Below are positions 16,374-24,795 of a stretch of 48,264 nt of DNA, piece by piece. This stretch comes from Bacteroidetes bacterium QS_8_68_28 (GTDB lineage Bacteria > Bacteroidota > Rhodothermia > Rhodothermales > Salinibacteraceae). The number at the start of each line of letters is the position of its first letter. Positions within the stretch are counted from its first letter, which is position 1. Location: assembly GCA_003022485.1 (NCBI GenBank), contig PXTS01000058.1, forward strand, positions 1-48,264, written 5' to 3'. The position numbers and the translations under genes are program-made. The notes below the pieces were generated by a model. The model searched no databases and was not told the DNA's origin. It worked only from the letters and a program-made list of their open reading frames with translations.

Positions 16374-17270
16374 CTAAACGCGATAATCGGGCACGGTCTT
16401 GGTCGGCTCGCCGGTTTCCGCCTCGAAGACCTGCATCGAGCCGCAGGAGGGGCAGGCGGTTTGCTCTTGGCCGTAGCGGTCGGTGTGCGCGGCGGGGGCG
16501 TCGAAGTAGCGCCCGCAGGTGTTGCAAAAGAAGGCGCCCTGCGCGGCGTCGAGCCCATCGAGCGAAGCGGGTAGGCGCTGCTTGCGCGCGTAGTAGCGAC
16601 AGGCGGGGGTGAGCGGGCAGCGCTGGCAGTCGGGGCTGCGCGCGGTGCAGGTGTAGCGCCCATGCAGGATGAGGAGGTGGTGCGCCTCGCCCCAGTCGGC
16701 CTTCGGGATGATGCGCTTGATCTGACGCTCGACCTTGCGTGGGGTGTCGGCGGCGTCGGCGCCTTCCTTAGTGAGCCCCAGGCGGTTGGCGACGCGAAAG
16801 ACGTGCGTGTCCACCGGCAGCGCGTCGATCTCGAAGGCCACCGAGGCGACCACCTGCGCGGTCTTGCGCCCCACGCCCTGGAGCTCGCGCAGGCCGGCGA
16901 TGGTTTCGGGCAACGCGCCGCCGAAGTCGTCCACCACTTGGCGGCCCATCTCGGCGAGGTAGCCGGCCTTGTTGTTTGGATAGGTGACGGACTGGACGTA
17001 GGGAAAGATCTCTTCTTGCGTGGCTTCCGCCAGCGCCTGCGGGCTCGGGAACGCCTCGAAGAACGCGGGCGTGACCTCGTTGACGCGCTGGTCGGTGCAC
17101 TGGGCAGAGAGGATGACGGCCACCAGCAACTCGTACTCGCTCTCGTAGCGCAGCTCGGTGGCCGGCTCGTCGATCCTCTCGCGCAGCGTTGAGAGGGCGA
17201 AGCGGGCGCGGCGCGTGCGGCTCCAGCGCCGGCCGTCTTCGGCAACGCTTTCGCTGGTGGAGATGCTCAC
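16374..17270 (-). CDS. nth: Endonuclease III (DNA glycosylase/AP lyase) with C-terminal zinc ribbon
   Basis: The 298-residue protein removes oxidised pyrimidines and cleaves the abasic site. The helix-hairpin-helix LQGVGRKTAQVV contains catalytic K136, and D154 lies in PVDTHVFRVANRLGL. The iron-sulfur cluster ligands are C208, C215, C218 and C224 (C-X6-C-X2-C-X5-C). Ordinary endonuclease III ends here at about 210-230 residues. This one continues for about 75 residues with a zinc-ribbon-like module: C249-X2-C252 in FFCNTCGRYFDAP and C273-X2-C276 in CPSCGSMQVFEA. The start is taken as GTG at 17270, which places the domain as in other Nth proteins; the frame remains open further upstream without similarity. 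It is divergent from the DUF4105 gene. Confidence 0.93.
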   Translation of the reverse strand: MSISTSESVAEDGRRWSRTRRARFALSTLRERIDEPATELRYESEYELLVAVILSAQCTDQRVNEVTPAFFEAFPSPQALAEATQEEIFPYVQSVTYPNNKAGYLAEMGRQVVDDFGGALPETIAGLRELQGVGRKTAQVVASVAFEIDALPVDTHVFRVANRLGLTKEGADAADTPRKVERQIKRIIPKADWGEAHHLLILHGRYTCTARSPDCQRCPLTPACRYYARKQRLPASLDGLDAAQGAFFCNTCGRYFDAPAAHTDRYGQEQTACPSCGSMQVFEAETGEPTKTVPDYRV

Positions 17271-17465
17271 AGAAACGACGCGCGTCGTGCTGTGCAGAAG
17301 TCGTTGGAACCGCAGACGGCGGGCGGCAGACTGCCGTTCTCCCCGCAATCTTCGCAGCCCGAGCACGGCCGTCCGCTGTCCGTGGTCCACTGTCTTTTGG
17401 AAACCTCTTTGTTATCAACGGCATTGAGCGCTGATAGATTCTCCCTCTCCGCTGCCGGCCCGCCG

Positions 17466-18800
17466 ATGCGCCGCCTGCTTTTCGCGCTCGCCCTTTTCGC
17501 CTGCATCGCCGGCGCCGAGTCTGCGGGCGCGCAACCCGGGGGCACGCACCCCGGGGGCACGCAACCCGAGGGGGCCTCTGCCGCCGATGCGCCGCCCCAG
17601 GCCGCCGACGCGCCGCCGCTTTCAAGCCGGGCGCACGTCTCGCTCCTCACGATCTTGCCCGGCGGCAGCCCCGCCTCCGCTTTCGGCCACAGCGCCCTGC
17701 GCGTGCGCGACCCGGCGCGGGGACTGGACCGCACCTACAACTACGGCACGTACAACTTCCGCGAGCCATACTTCATTCCGAAATTCGTCTACGGGCAGCT
17801 CACCTACCTCCTCGTCGCAGCGCCCTTCCAGCCCTTTCTGCGAAAGTATCAGCGGCTCGGGCGGCCCGTCATCGAGCAGGAGCTGCGCCTCACGCCGGCG
17901 CAGGAGCAGCGGCTGTTTGCCTTCCTGGAATGGAATACGCGCCCCGAGAACCGCGCCTACGAGTACGACTTCCTCTTCGACAATTGCGCCACGCGTATCC
18001 GCGATGCCCTGCGCGACGCGCTCGGGACGCGGCTGCGCCTCGAGAAGGCGACGCTGCCGCGACGCTCGTTTCGCGAGCACCTCGACCGCTTCGTGGCCGG
18101 GATGCCGCTGCTGGACTTCGGCTTCGACCTGGCGCTGGGGCTGCCCACCGAGCGCACAGCCGTCCCCAGGGAGGCGATGTTTCTGCCGGAGTACCTGATG
18201 GAAGGCTTCGCCGGGGCCACGGTGGGTACCGGAGCGGATCGCCGCCGGCCGCTCGTGACACGCACCGACACGCTCTTCTGGGAGAAAGGCGCGCAGTTCC
18301 CGGCGCAGGCGGCGTTCCCGTGGGTGACGGTCCTCGCGTGGGCGCTCTTCGCCGCCGGGGCCGCGCTGACGGGGCAGCGCTGGGCACGGGGCCGCCCGCC
18401 CTTGGCGTGGCCGGACGTGCTGCTCTTCGGAGGGGTGGGCGCCGGGGGCGTGGTGGTCTGGTTTCTGGCCTTTCTCTCCGACCACGAAGTCACACGCCAG
18501 AACCTAAACGTCGTCTGGATGTGGCCGACGCATCTTCTCCTTGCCGGGACCCTGCTGGCGAGGCGAGGCGGGCGCCTCACGCGCGGCTACCTGCTGGCCG
18601 TCGGCGCGGCCGCGCTCCTCCTGGCCGTCGGCTGGCCGCTGTGGCCGCAGGACCTGCATGCGGCCGCCTTCCCCCTGGTGGCGCTGGTCGTCCTCCGAAG
18701 CGTGTGGCGCGGGCGAATGCTGACCACTCGCGCGCCGCGCACGCCTGCGCAGAGCAACGGCGAGGCCGCCCCCCGGCGCGAGCGGACTGAAACACGCTGA
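17466..18800 (+). CDS. DUF4105 membrane protein
   Basis: A 444-residue protein with a clear signal peptide (MRRLLFALALFACIAGAESA). A Pro/Gly-rich stretch follows, with an in-frame repeat of about 15 bases encoding PGGTH/PGGTQ units. The DUF4105 domain has LLTILPGGSPASAFGHSALR, YNYGTYNFREPYFIPKFVYG and FLFDNCATRIRDAL; the GHSALR His and DNCATR Cys recall a papain-like permuted cysteine peptidase arrangement, but activity is unproven. Four to five membrane helices close the protein (about 280-300, 325-348, 358-375, 385-425), with NLNVVWMWPTHLLL, a segment typical of Bacteroidota members. The ATG at 17466 is chosen because the signal peptide follows directly. Function is unknown. It is convergent with the pseudokinase gene. 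Confidence 0.85.
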   Translation: MRRLLFALALFACIAGAESAGAQPGGTHPGGTQPEGASAADAPPQAADAPPLSSRAHVSLLTILPGGSPASAFGHSALRVRDPARGLDRTYNYGTYNFREPYFIPKFVYGQLTYLLVAAPFQPFLRKYQRLGRPVIEQELRLTPAQEQRLFAFLEWNTRPENRAYEYDFLFDNCATRIRDALRDALGTRLRLEKATLPRRSFREHLDRFVAGMPLLDFGFDLALGLPTERTAVPREAMFLPEYLMEGFAGATVGTGADRRRPLVTRTDTLFWEKGAQFPAQAAFPWVTVLAWALFAAGAALTGQRWARGRPPLAWPDVLLFGGVGAGGVVVWFLAFLSDHEVTRQNLNVVWMWPTHLLLAGTLLARRGGRLTRGYLLAVGAAALLLAVGWPLWPQDLHAAAFPLVALVVLRSVWRGRMLTTRAPRTPAQSNGEAAPRRERTETR

Positions 18801-18810
18801 CCGGCCGGTC
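18799..18810. repeat. 12-base perfect palindrome at the DUF4105 stop
   Basis: GACCGGCCGGTC is its own reverse complement and overlaps the last two bases of the stop codon. GC-rich inverted sequence continues to about 18835 between two convergent genes. It may act as a termination structure, although no T-run follows on either strand. Confidence 0.5.
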
Positions 18811-18850
18811 GCCGCCGGGTCGCCGGTCCGGTCCCTTCGGCTCCGAGGGT

Positions 18851-21451
18851 CTACCTGAGCTGGAAAGGAATCATGACGGTCTTGTACGCGCGCACCGGCT
18901 TTCCGTCTACGCGGCCCGGCTCGTACTCGGCGTTTCGAGCCGCTTCTACGGACTCCTCGGGCGCACCGAACTCGATGCTGCTCCGGATGACCTCGACGCG
19001 CTCGGCCGCTCCGTTGGTCCCAACGGTGACGCGCAGGAAAACCTTGCCCTCGGCCCCCTCCCTCCGCGCGCGGTTTGGGTAGGAAACCTCCTGAACGAGC
19101 GCCTTCAACCCGCCCGCGATCTTCGGCTGCTCGTCGGGGTGTTCGTATACGTCCTTCTCGGTGCGGTCGTCGTTCTGCCGGCGGGTCTTCTTCTTGGCAG
19201 CGGCGGCCAGCCGGCGGGCTTCTTTCAGGCGCTCCTGCACGTAGCTGTCCTCGGGGCGGTATTCGAGGGCTTTCTCATAGCTTCGGGCGGCTTTTTTCAT
19301 CTCTTCGTTTTCGAAGAAGGTGTCGCCCTCATCGCGGTGGCGCTGGTACTGCTCCTGCTGCTTTTGCCGGCGGGCCAGCCGCTCCTCGATGGTCTGGAGG
19401 CGGCGGGTCACGGCGCTGTCGCCGGGCTGCACGTCGAGGGCCAGTTGGTACTCGCGCCGCGCCTCGGTGAGGTTGCCTTTTTGGAAGAACGTGTTTCCGC
19501 GACGGCGGTAGCGCTGAAACTGCTCCTGCCGGTCCGTCTCGCTGATGAGCGCGTCGATTTCTTCAATTTTCTGTCTGGCGGCCGCGTCGTCCGGCTTGTG
19601 ATCGAGAAGGCCCTGGTACTGGCGGCGTGCCTCGGTGTAGTTTTCGTCCTGAAACGCCTCCTGCGCCTGCGAACGATACATCTGAGCCGCGCGGTCGTGG
19701 AACCCCGGTTCGTGACGTTGCCCGCAGATCGAGCACAACGGGTTCTCGTCGCTGGCGTTGCCTTTCTCGTCCACGCCGCTTGAAGCCGACCGGGCGCTGG
19801 CCTGCCGCGTCCGCGCCAGCGCGAGGGAGTCGTTGGGGCGGTGCTGGAGGGCCGCCAAGTACGCCTCGGAAGCTTGGGCGTACAGCTCGCCGGCCGCCCG
19901 GTCGTTTCCCTCCCCCGCCTGCTGTCGCGCCTGCGCCTGCAGGGAGTCGCCCTGCCGGATGGCCTGCTCGTATCTTTTCTTCTGACGGGCTGCCTGCCGC
20001 CGCTCAATCTCGCGCAGGCGCTTGTCCACGTAGCCGCCCGTCTCGGTACGGGGGCGCGCCTGCTGTGCGCGCTGGTAGCGCTGCCGAGCGGCGCGGTAGT
20101 CGGCCTGTTCGAGCAGCGAGTCCCCCTCCGCACGCAGCCGCTCGTACTCCGCACGCAACCGCTCGTAGCGCGCCGGGCCATCCACGTCGGCGTCGCGGTT
20201 GGCACTTCCGGCCGTGCTGTCCAGCACGCCGGTGAACATCAAAGCGGCCCCGCCGAGCAGCACGACCAGCAGGGCCGCCGCCGCGAGGGTAGCGGGGCGG
20301 CGCCGACCTCGGCCTTCGCGGCCTTGTTCTTCGGCACCGGGCGCTTCGCCGTCGTCCGGGTCCGCTTCCTCCACGCGTCCCGGCTCGGGGGGAGCATCCG
20401 GCTCTTTCGCCTGCTCGGCCCCGCGCGATGCCCGCTCGCGGTCTTCCTGAATGGCCTCGGCCGCCGCAGCCGCCATCGAGGCCGGTCCCCAAGCCTCCGT
20501 CTGCGAACCGGATGAGGCCGGCGCGTCAGCCGGGGCGGGCTGCCGCGACGGTTCGTCGTCGTCGCGCTCGCCCGGCCGCTTCGCCGGGTCCGCCAGCGCT
20601 TCGGCGAACGCCTGGGCCGACTGGAAGCGGCCTCGCGGGCGCGGCGCCAGAGCGCGTTCGAGCACGCGCCGGACCGCCTTCGAAAACGTGTCGGCACGTC
20701 GGAGGTGTTCGGCGACGGTTTCTTCAGCGAGCGACCCTGCGTGGGCTTCGGGAAGAGGCCGGCCGGCCACCGCCCGGTAGAAGGTGGCTGCCGCCGCGTA
20801 CACGTCCGTCCACGGGCCCCGGCGTCCGTCTGGGGCGTACTGCTCGGCAGGGCTGATGCCGGGAATCGTGACCTGATCGAGCGCGCCGGTCTTGCGCGCC
20901 AGTTGCATTTGCGCGCCGCGAAAGCTCCCGAGCAGCACCTCGCGGCTCTCGGTGAGGTAAACGGCCTCCGGCGAGACGCCGCCGTGGAGCAGCCCTTGGC
21001 GGTGTAGCGCGTGGAGGGCCTTCAAAACCGGCTGCATGACCGTGACGGCAGCGCGCTCGGAAATGCGGCCCCCCTTTTTTTCCAATGCCGTGGCCAGCGA
21101 AGCGCCCCCCGGGCGAGCGCTCACGCGGTAGGCCGTGCCCCCTTCCTCGAAATCTTCGAGCTCGCGCGTCAGGTTGGGGTGGACCGCTTCGCGGAGCACC
21201 TTTGCTTCCTTGCGAAAGTACTTCATCCCCTGCCGGAACGTCTCGGCCTGCCCCTCCCGGGGCGCGACCGATCCGTCGGCGGAGCGCCCGGCCAGGGCGC
21301 GCGGAAAGTACTCGACGATGGTAACGGCGGCTACTTCGTTCTCAGTGTCGCGTCCGCGGTAAGTCGTAGTAAACGGCACCGGATTCTCATCAAGCGCGCG
21401 CTCGATGACGAAGCGACCGTCCAGCAGGGGCGTATCGGGGTCCAGCGCCAT
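18851..21451 (-). CDS. Pseudokinase - membrane helix - TPR - TonB C-terminal fusion protein
   Basis: An 866-residue protein with an unusual layout. Residues 10-290 are a serine/threonine kinase-like domain of the type with the EYFPRALAGRSADGSVAPR insertion, but its catalytic residues are gone: the VAIK lysine is V46 (TIVEYFP), HRD is H156-G157-G158 (LLHGGVSPEAV), and DFG is S176-F177-R178. The C-lobe (ISPAEQYAPDGRRGPWTDVY, 199-218) is intact. A Pro/Glu-rich linker leads to one membrane helix (387-409). Outside come TPR-like helices (430-750), interrupted at 573-580 by CSICGQRH, and a TonB C-terminal domain (about 777-866: YPNRARREGAEGKVFLRVTV and YEPGRVDGKPV). Expected topology: pseudokinase in the cytoplasm, TPR and TonB parts in the periplasm. 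The ATG at 21451 fits the kinase N-lobe start. A plausible role is linking an inner signal to TonB-type energy transfer or partner binding; that is inference. It is convergent with DUF4105. Confidence 0.85.
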   Translation of the reverse strand: MALDPDTPLLDGRFVIERALDENPVPFTTTYRGRDTENEVAAVTIVEYFPRALAGRSADGSVAPREGQAETFRQGMKYFRKEAKVLREAVHPNLTRELEDFEEGGTAYRVSARPGGASLATALEKKGGRISERAAVTVMQPVLKALHALHRQGLLHGGVSPEAVYLTESREVLLGSFRGAQMQLARKTGALDQVTIPGISPAEQYAPDGRRGPWTDVYAAAATFYRAVAGRPLPEAHAGSLAEETVAEHLRRADTFSKAVRRVLERALAPRPRGRFQSAQAFAEALADPAKRPGERDDDEPSRQPAPADAPASSGSQTEAWGPASMAAAAAEAIQEDRERASRGAEQAKEPDAPPEPGRVEEADPDDGEAPGAEEQGREGRGRRRPATLAAAALLVVLLGGAALMFTGVLDSTAGSANRDADVDGPARYERLRAEYERLRAEGDSLLEQADYRAARQRYQRAQQARPRTETGGYVDKRLREIERRQAARQKKRYEQAIRQGDSLQAQARQQAGEGNDRAAGELYAQASEAYLAALQHRPNDSLALARTRQASARSASSGVDEKGNASDENPLCSICGQRHEPGFHDRAAQMYRSQAQEAFQDENYTEARRQYQGLLDHKPDDAAARQKIEEIDALISETDRQEQFQRYRRRGNTFFQKGNLTEARREYQLALDVQPGDSAVTRRLQTIEERLARRQKQQEQYQRHRDEGDTFFENEEMKKAARSYEKALEYRPEDSYVQERLKEARRLAAAAKKKTRRQNDDRTEKDVYEHPDEQPKIAGGLKALVQEVSYPNRARREGAEGKVFLRVTVGTNGAAERVEVIRSSIEFGAPEESVEAARNAEYEPGRVDGKPVRAYKTVMIPFQLR

Positions 21452-21755
21452 AGGAAGGAAGCAGCCAGCGGAAGCGGAAGAAAAAACGATCCTCGTCCCA
21501 GACTGTACAGACAGGCGAGGATACATGCGGGGCGTAAGCAGGAGGGCGCATTCTTCGAGCCGGCCCCCTGCTGCGGCGGCCCCTCACCCCGCGCCGGACC
21601 GATCCGCACGCGGCGCAGAGGCGCGCTTTTCGCCTCTTTCCGCCATGATTGATGGGTTTCTTTTCAGGCTGGTGAGAAAGCGCTTCAAACGGCGTGCCGA
21701 ATCAAAAAAAGCCCCGTCCCCCAGGGCGGACGAGGCGTGCGTGAGCGGGCTGCGG
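21452..21755. other. Gene-free region between the pseudokinase start and tRNA-Glu (304 bases)
   Basis: Apart from the terminator behind the tRNA (21704-21736), no gene is supported. It must include the promoter of the pseudokinase gene, transcribed leftward; no clear promoter was recognised. Confidence 0.6.
21704..21736 (-). terminator. Rho-independent terminator after tRNA-Glu
   Basis: On the minus strand, GCCTCGTCC and GGACGGGGC form a nine-pair stem (one G-U) around a short loop, followed by seven T. It lies 19 bases after the tRNA's 3' end and would end its transcript. Confidence 0.9.
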
Positions 21756-21828
21756 TACCGCGTACGGGATTTGAACCCGTGTTACCGGCGTGAGAGGCCG
21801 GCGTCCTGGACCACTAGACGAACGCGGC
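21756..21828 (-). tRNA. tRNA-Glu (anticodon CUC)
   Basis: The minus strand folds as a complete tRNA. The acceptor stem is GCCGCGT with ACGCGGT (a G-U at the first pair), the D arm contains TCTAGTGGTCCAGGA, and the anticodon stem is CCGGC/GCCGG with loop CTCTCAC, which gives anticodon CUC (reads GAG). The T arm is ACGGG-TTCAAAT-CCCGT, with TTCAAAT as loop. The discriminator base is A at 21756. CCA is not encoded (CCG follows) and must be added by nucleotidyltransferase. Most bacteria read both Glu codons with UUC; an extra CUC isoacceptor fits a GAG-rich, high-GC genome. It stands alone with its own terminator. Confidence 0.96.
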
Positions 21829-22011
21829 GAGTCGGCGCCTCCGGAGAGGCGTCGTGGGTATTTTCTGCTTACGCGTTTACCATTTTTCAGCCCTCCCGTT
21901 CACGGTTTGCAGAGGGTTCAAGCAGAGTCGGCAGGAATCTCCACCGCTCTCACATTGCAACTACTCCGCAGCAACGCTTTCCCGAAAACCGGGCAACGCG
22001 TTGCCGGGCGC

Positions 22012-22482
<471 letters not shown>

Positions 22483-22555
22483 GGGAAATTGAAAATTTCA
22501 GATTGCGCGTCGGAGATTGGCCGCCGGTCTGCCCCCCGTCGAAGATCGCCAATCG

Positions 22556-23425
22556 TCAGTCGAAAATCGAGCCGGCGTCGGGGGCGGTGTAGCGGCCGAG
22601 GTGTTCGTCCTGGCCGTGGTAGTCGGAGCCGCCGGTTTGCTGGAGCTCGCAGGACGCGGCTCGGCGGCGCCAGTAGCGGGTGAGGCGGTCGTCATGGGAT
22701 GGGTGGACGACCTCTACGGCGTCGAGGCCGGCCTCCCGAAGTGTGCGAAAGGTGCGGCCCGTCGTCCCCTCGCCGGGGTGCGCCAGCGCGCCGATGCCGC
22801 CGGCGTCGTGCAGCAGGGCCAGCGCCTCGGCGGCATCGAAGCGCGGCTTTCGGACGAAGGCCGGTTTGCCGTCGCCGATGAGGCGGTCGAAGGCAGCGCG
22901 CGCAGAAGGGGCGTGGCCGGCGGCAACGAGCGCCTGCGCCACGTGCGGGCGGCCCAGCGCGGCCCCGCCCGAGGCAGCCTGCGCCTCCACGTCGGCCAGC
23001 GTGAGGGGGTGGCCCAGTTCGGTGAGGCGCGCGGCCATACGACCGGCGCGCTCGCGGCGCACCTCCTTGAACCGTGCCAGGTGCTCGCGCAGGCCCTCGT
23101 GGCCCGGGTCGAAGGCGTAGCCCAGCAGGTGGATCTCTTCGCTCCCCTCCGCGCCCCCGTCGGCCCCCGAGGGCACTTCCTCCCCACTGGGCGGGGCGCT
23201 GCTGGGGCGGTCGTGACGAACGGTCACGCTCAGCTCCACCCCCGGCACGACCTGCACGCCACAGGCGCGGCCCGCCTCCTGCGCCTCGGCCACGCCGTCA
23301 ATCGTGTCGTGATCGGTGACAGCGAGCACGTCCAGACCGTACTCGGCAGCCTTCTGCACCAGCGCCGCCGGGGGGAGCCGGCCGTCGGAGCAAGTGGTGT
23401 GCATGTGCAAGTCGGCGGCGGGCAT
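22556..23425 (-). CDS. PHP-domain phosphoesterase (RNase AM / nucleoside 3',5'-bisphosphate phosphatase-like)
   Basis: A 289-residue PHP protein starting at the ATG at 23425. Metal-binding motifs of the fold are present: DLHMHTTCSDG (HxH), AVTDHDTIDG, a Glu in VVPGVELSV, ALAHPGE and GSDYHG near the end. The layout, with an inserted helical region between VPGVELSV and ALAHPGE, matches the YciV/RNase AM group, which hydrolyses 3',5'-bisphosphonucleotides or trims RNA 5' ends. An insertion after VTVRHDR (Pro/Ser/Glu/Gly-rich, about 20 residues) is unusual. A longer frame starts at 23479 but lacks similarity. It is divergent from the flippase-like gene, with a 196-base shared upstream region. Exact substrate is not certain. 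Confidence 0.87.
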   Translation of the reverse strand: MPAADLHMHTTCSDGRLPPAALVQKAAEYGLDVLAVTDHDTIDGVAEAQEAGRACGVQVVPGVELSVTVRHDRPSSAPPSGEEVPSGADGGAEGSEEIHLLGYAFDPGHEGLREHLARFKEVRRERAGRMAARLTELGHPLTLADVEAQAASGGAALGRPHVAQALVAAGHAPSARAAFDRLIGDGKPAFVRKPRFDAAEALALLHDAGGIGALAHPGEGTTGRTFRTLREAGLDAVEVVHPSHDDRLTRYWRRRAASCELQQTGGSDYHGQDEHLGRYTAPDAGSIFD

Positions 23426-23621
23426 CGCGCGGCGTTCTCCGAGAGGGGGCCGAAGCGGGCACGATCGGTTCTGCCTCAACTTGCGAGGAGGCGGGAAGTT
23501 TTTTCAGAGCGGCCTTGCCAGGCCGAACAGCGGCGGCCCCGCCGGGTTTATAGTAAAATGCTGGCGCTTTTTCTTTTTCCAACAGCGAGCCACCGCCGGC
23601 TCGTCCGGCCCCGCCCGCTTC

Positions 23622-24749
23622 ATGCCCGACGCGCCTTCGCCCGACCCCGCTCCGCCTGCGGCCCCAGTAGACCACGACGCCCCTTCCGGCGATGAACGCG
23701 CGGGCGACGACCCCGGCTCGGTTCCTCCTTCGGATGACAAACTGGCGCGGGGCGGCAGTGGGCTGCGCCCTTTTTGGCCGCTGCTGCTGAGTCTGAGCGC
23801 GCTGGGCGCCGTGGCGGCGTCTACCTTCGAGCCGGAGGCATTCTGGACGTTCGCGCGCTCGGCAAACTCGTGGCTGCTGGCCGGGGCGTGCGGCGTGACG
23901 GCGCTGCGCGTGTTCTTCGGAGGCGCGCGCTTTCGGTTCATTTCGGGCGGGCGCCTGGGGCTGGCCGAGGGCGTGCGCGGACAGATCGCCTGGGACTTCC
24001 TCTCCAACCTCACGCCCACGGCCATCGGCGGCGGGCCGGTCGCCATCGTCTACCTGGCGCGCGACCAGGGCATTTCGGTGGGCGAAGCGTCGGCGTTTAT
24101 GCTCTTTTCGATGGTGCTCGACCAGCTCTGGTTCGCCCTCTCGATCCCGCTGCTGCTGGGCGCGTCGTCGTTTTTCAACGTCTTTCCCGATGTGGCCTAC
24201 GGCTTTGGGCACTGGACGTTTTTCGCCGCGTTTGCCGGGATGCTCGTCTGGGCCGTCGTGTTCAGCTATGCCATCCTCTTTCGGCCTCAGCTGCTCAAGC
24301 GTCTGGCCGGCCGGATCTTTAGCCTACGGCCGCTGCGCCGGTTTCGCCACCGCGTGGTGCGAGAGGCCACCCGCTTCTCCAAACGTGCCCACCGGATGCG
24401 CGAGCAGCCGGCTGCCTTCTATGCCAAGAGTTTCCTTTTGACCATCGGCATGTGGATGGGGCGCTACCTCCTGGCCATGGTCGTCGTCTGGAGCGTGTAC
24501 CCGGCGCTCGACGTCGTGCTGGCGACGCTACGCTCGGCGGCGCTCCACATGGGCAGCCTGCTGATGCCCACGCCCGGCGGGGCCGGCGGGATCGAAGGGC
24601 TGTATGCCCTCTTCTTCGGCCCGCTCATGCCGAAGGCCCTGATGGCGCCGACGCTGCTGGTGTGGCGCTTCCTGGGCTACTACGTGTTCGTGGCGTTGGG
24701 GGCGTACCTCTCTTTTCACCAGACGCGCCAAGAACTGCAGCGCAGATGA
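23622..24749 (+). CDS. Lysylphosphatidylglycerol synthase TM region / flippase-like integral membrane protein
   Basis: A 375-residue inner-membrane protein. A cytoplasmic Pro/Asp-rich N-terminus of about 50 residues precedes some seven to eight hydrophobic helices. The family (UPF0104/LPG_synthase_TM) is recognised from WDFLSNLTPTAIGGGPVAIV, then EASAFMLFSMVLDQLWFALS, and near the end LLMPTPGGAGGIEGLYALFF and LVWRFLGYYVFVALGA. The PTPGGAGG motif is characteristic. The protein lacks the soluble lysyl-transferase domain, so it is not a lysyl-PG synthase; relatives are thought to move lipids across the membrane, but the substrate is not known. The ATG at 23622 starts the frame's plausible part. 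DUF72 follows 46 bases later, probably in the same transcript. Confidence 0.84.
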   Translation: MPDAPSPDPAPPAAPVDHDAPSGDERAGDDPGSVPPSDDKLARGGSGLRPFWPLLLSLSALGAVAASTFEPEAFWTFARSANSWLLAGACGVTALRVFFGGARFRFISGGRLGLAEGVRGQIAWDFLSNLTPTAIGGGPVAIVYLARDQGISVGEASAFMLFSMVLDQLWFALSIPLLLGASSFFNVFPDVAYGFGHWTFFAAFAGMLVWAVVFSYAILFRPQLLKRLAGRIFSLRPLRRFRHRVVREATRFSKRAHRMREQPAAFYAKSFLLTIGMWMGRYLLAMVVVWSVYPALDVVLATLRSAALHMGSLLMPTPGGAGGIEGLYALFFGPLMPKALMAPTLLVWRFLGYYVFVALGAYLSFHQTRQELQRR

Positions 24750-24795
24750 GGGCCCATCAGGAAGTTGAACACTGGAAACAGGATGCCGCCTGCTG

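Noticed and set aside
18851-21451. Active serine/threonine protein kinase
   Set aside because: The Lys, HRD Asp and DFG Asp positions are all substituted (V46, G158, S176), so catalysis by the usual mechanism is unlikely.
23426-23621. Sigma70 promoter at TATAGT in the divergent PHP/flippase spacer
   Set aside because: The nearest TTGCCA is 28 bases away from the -10-like hexamer, outside a workable spacing.
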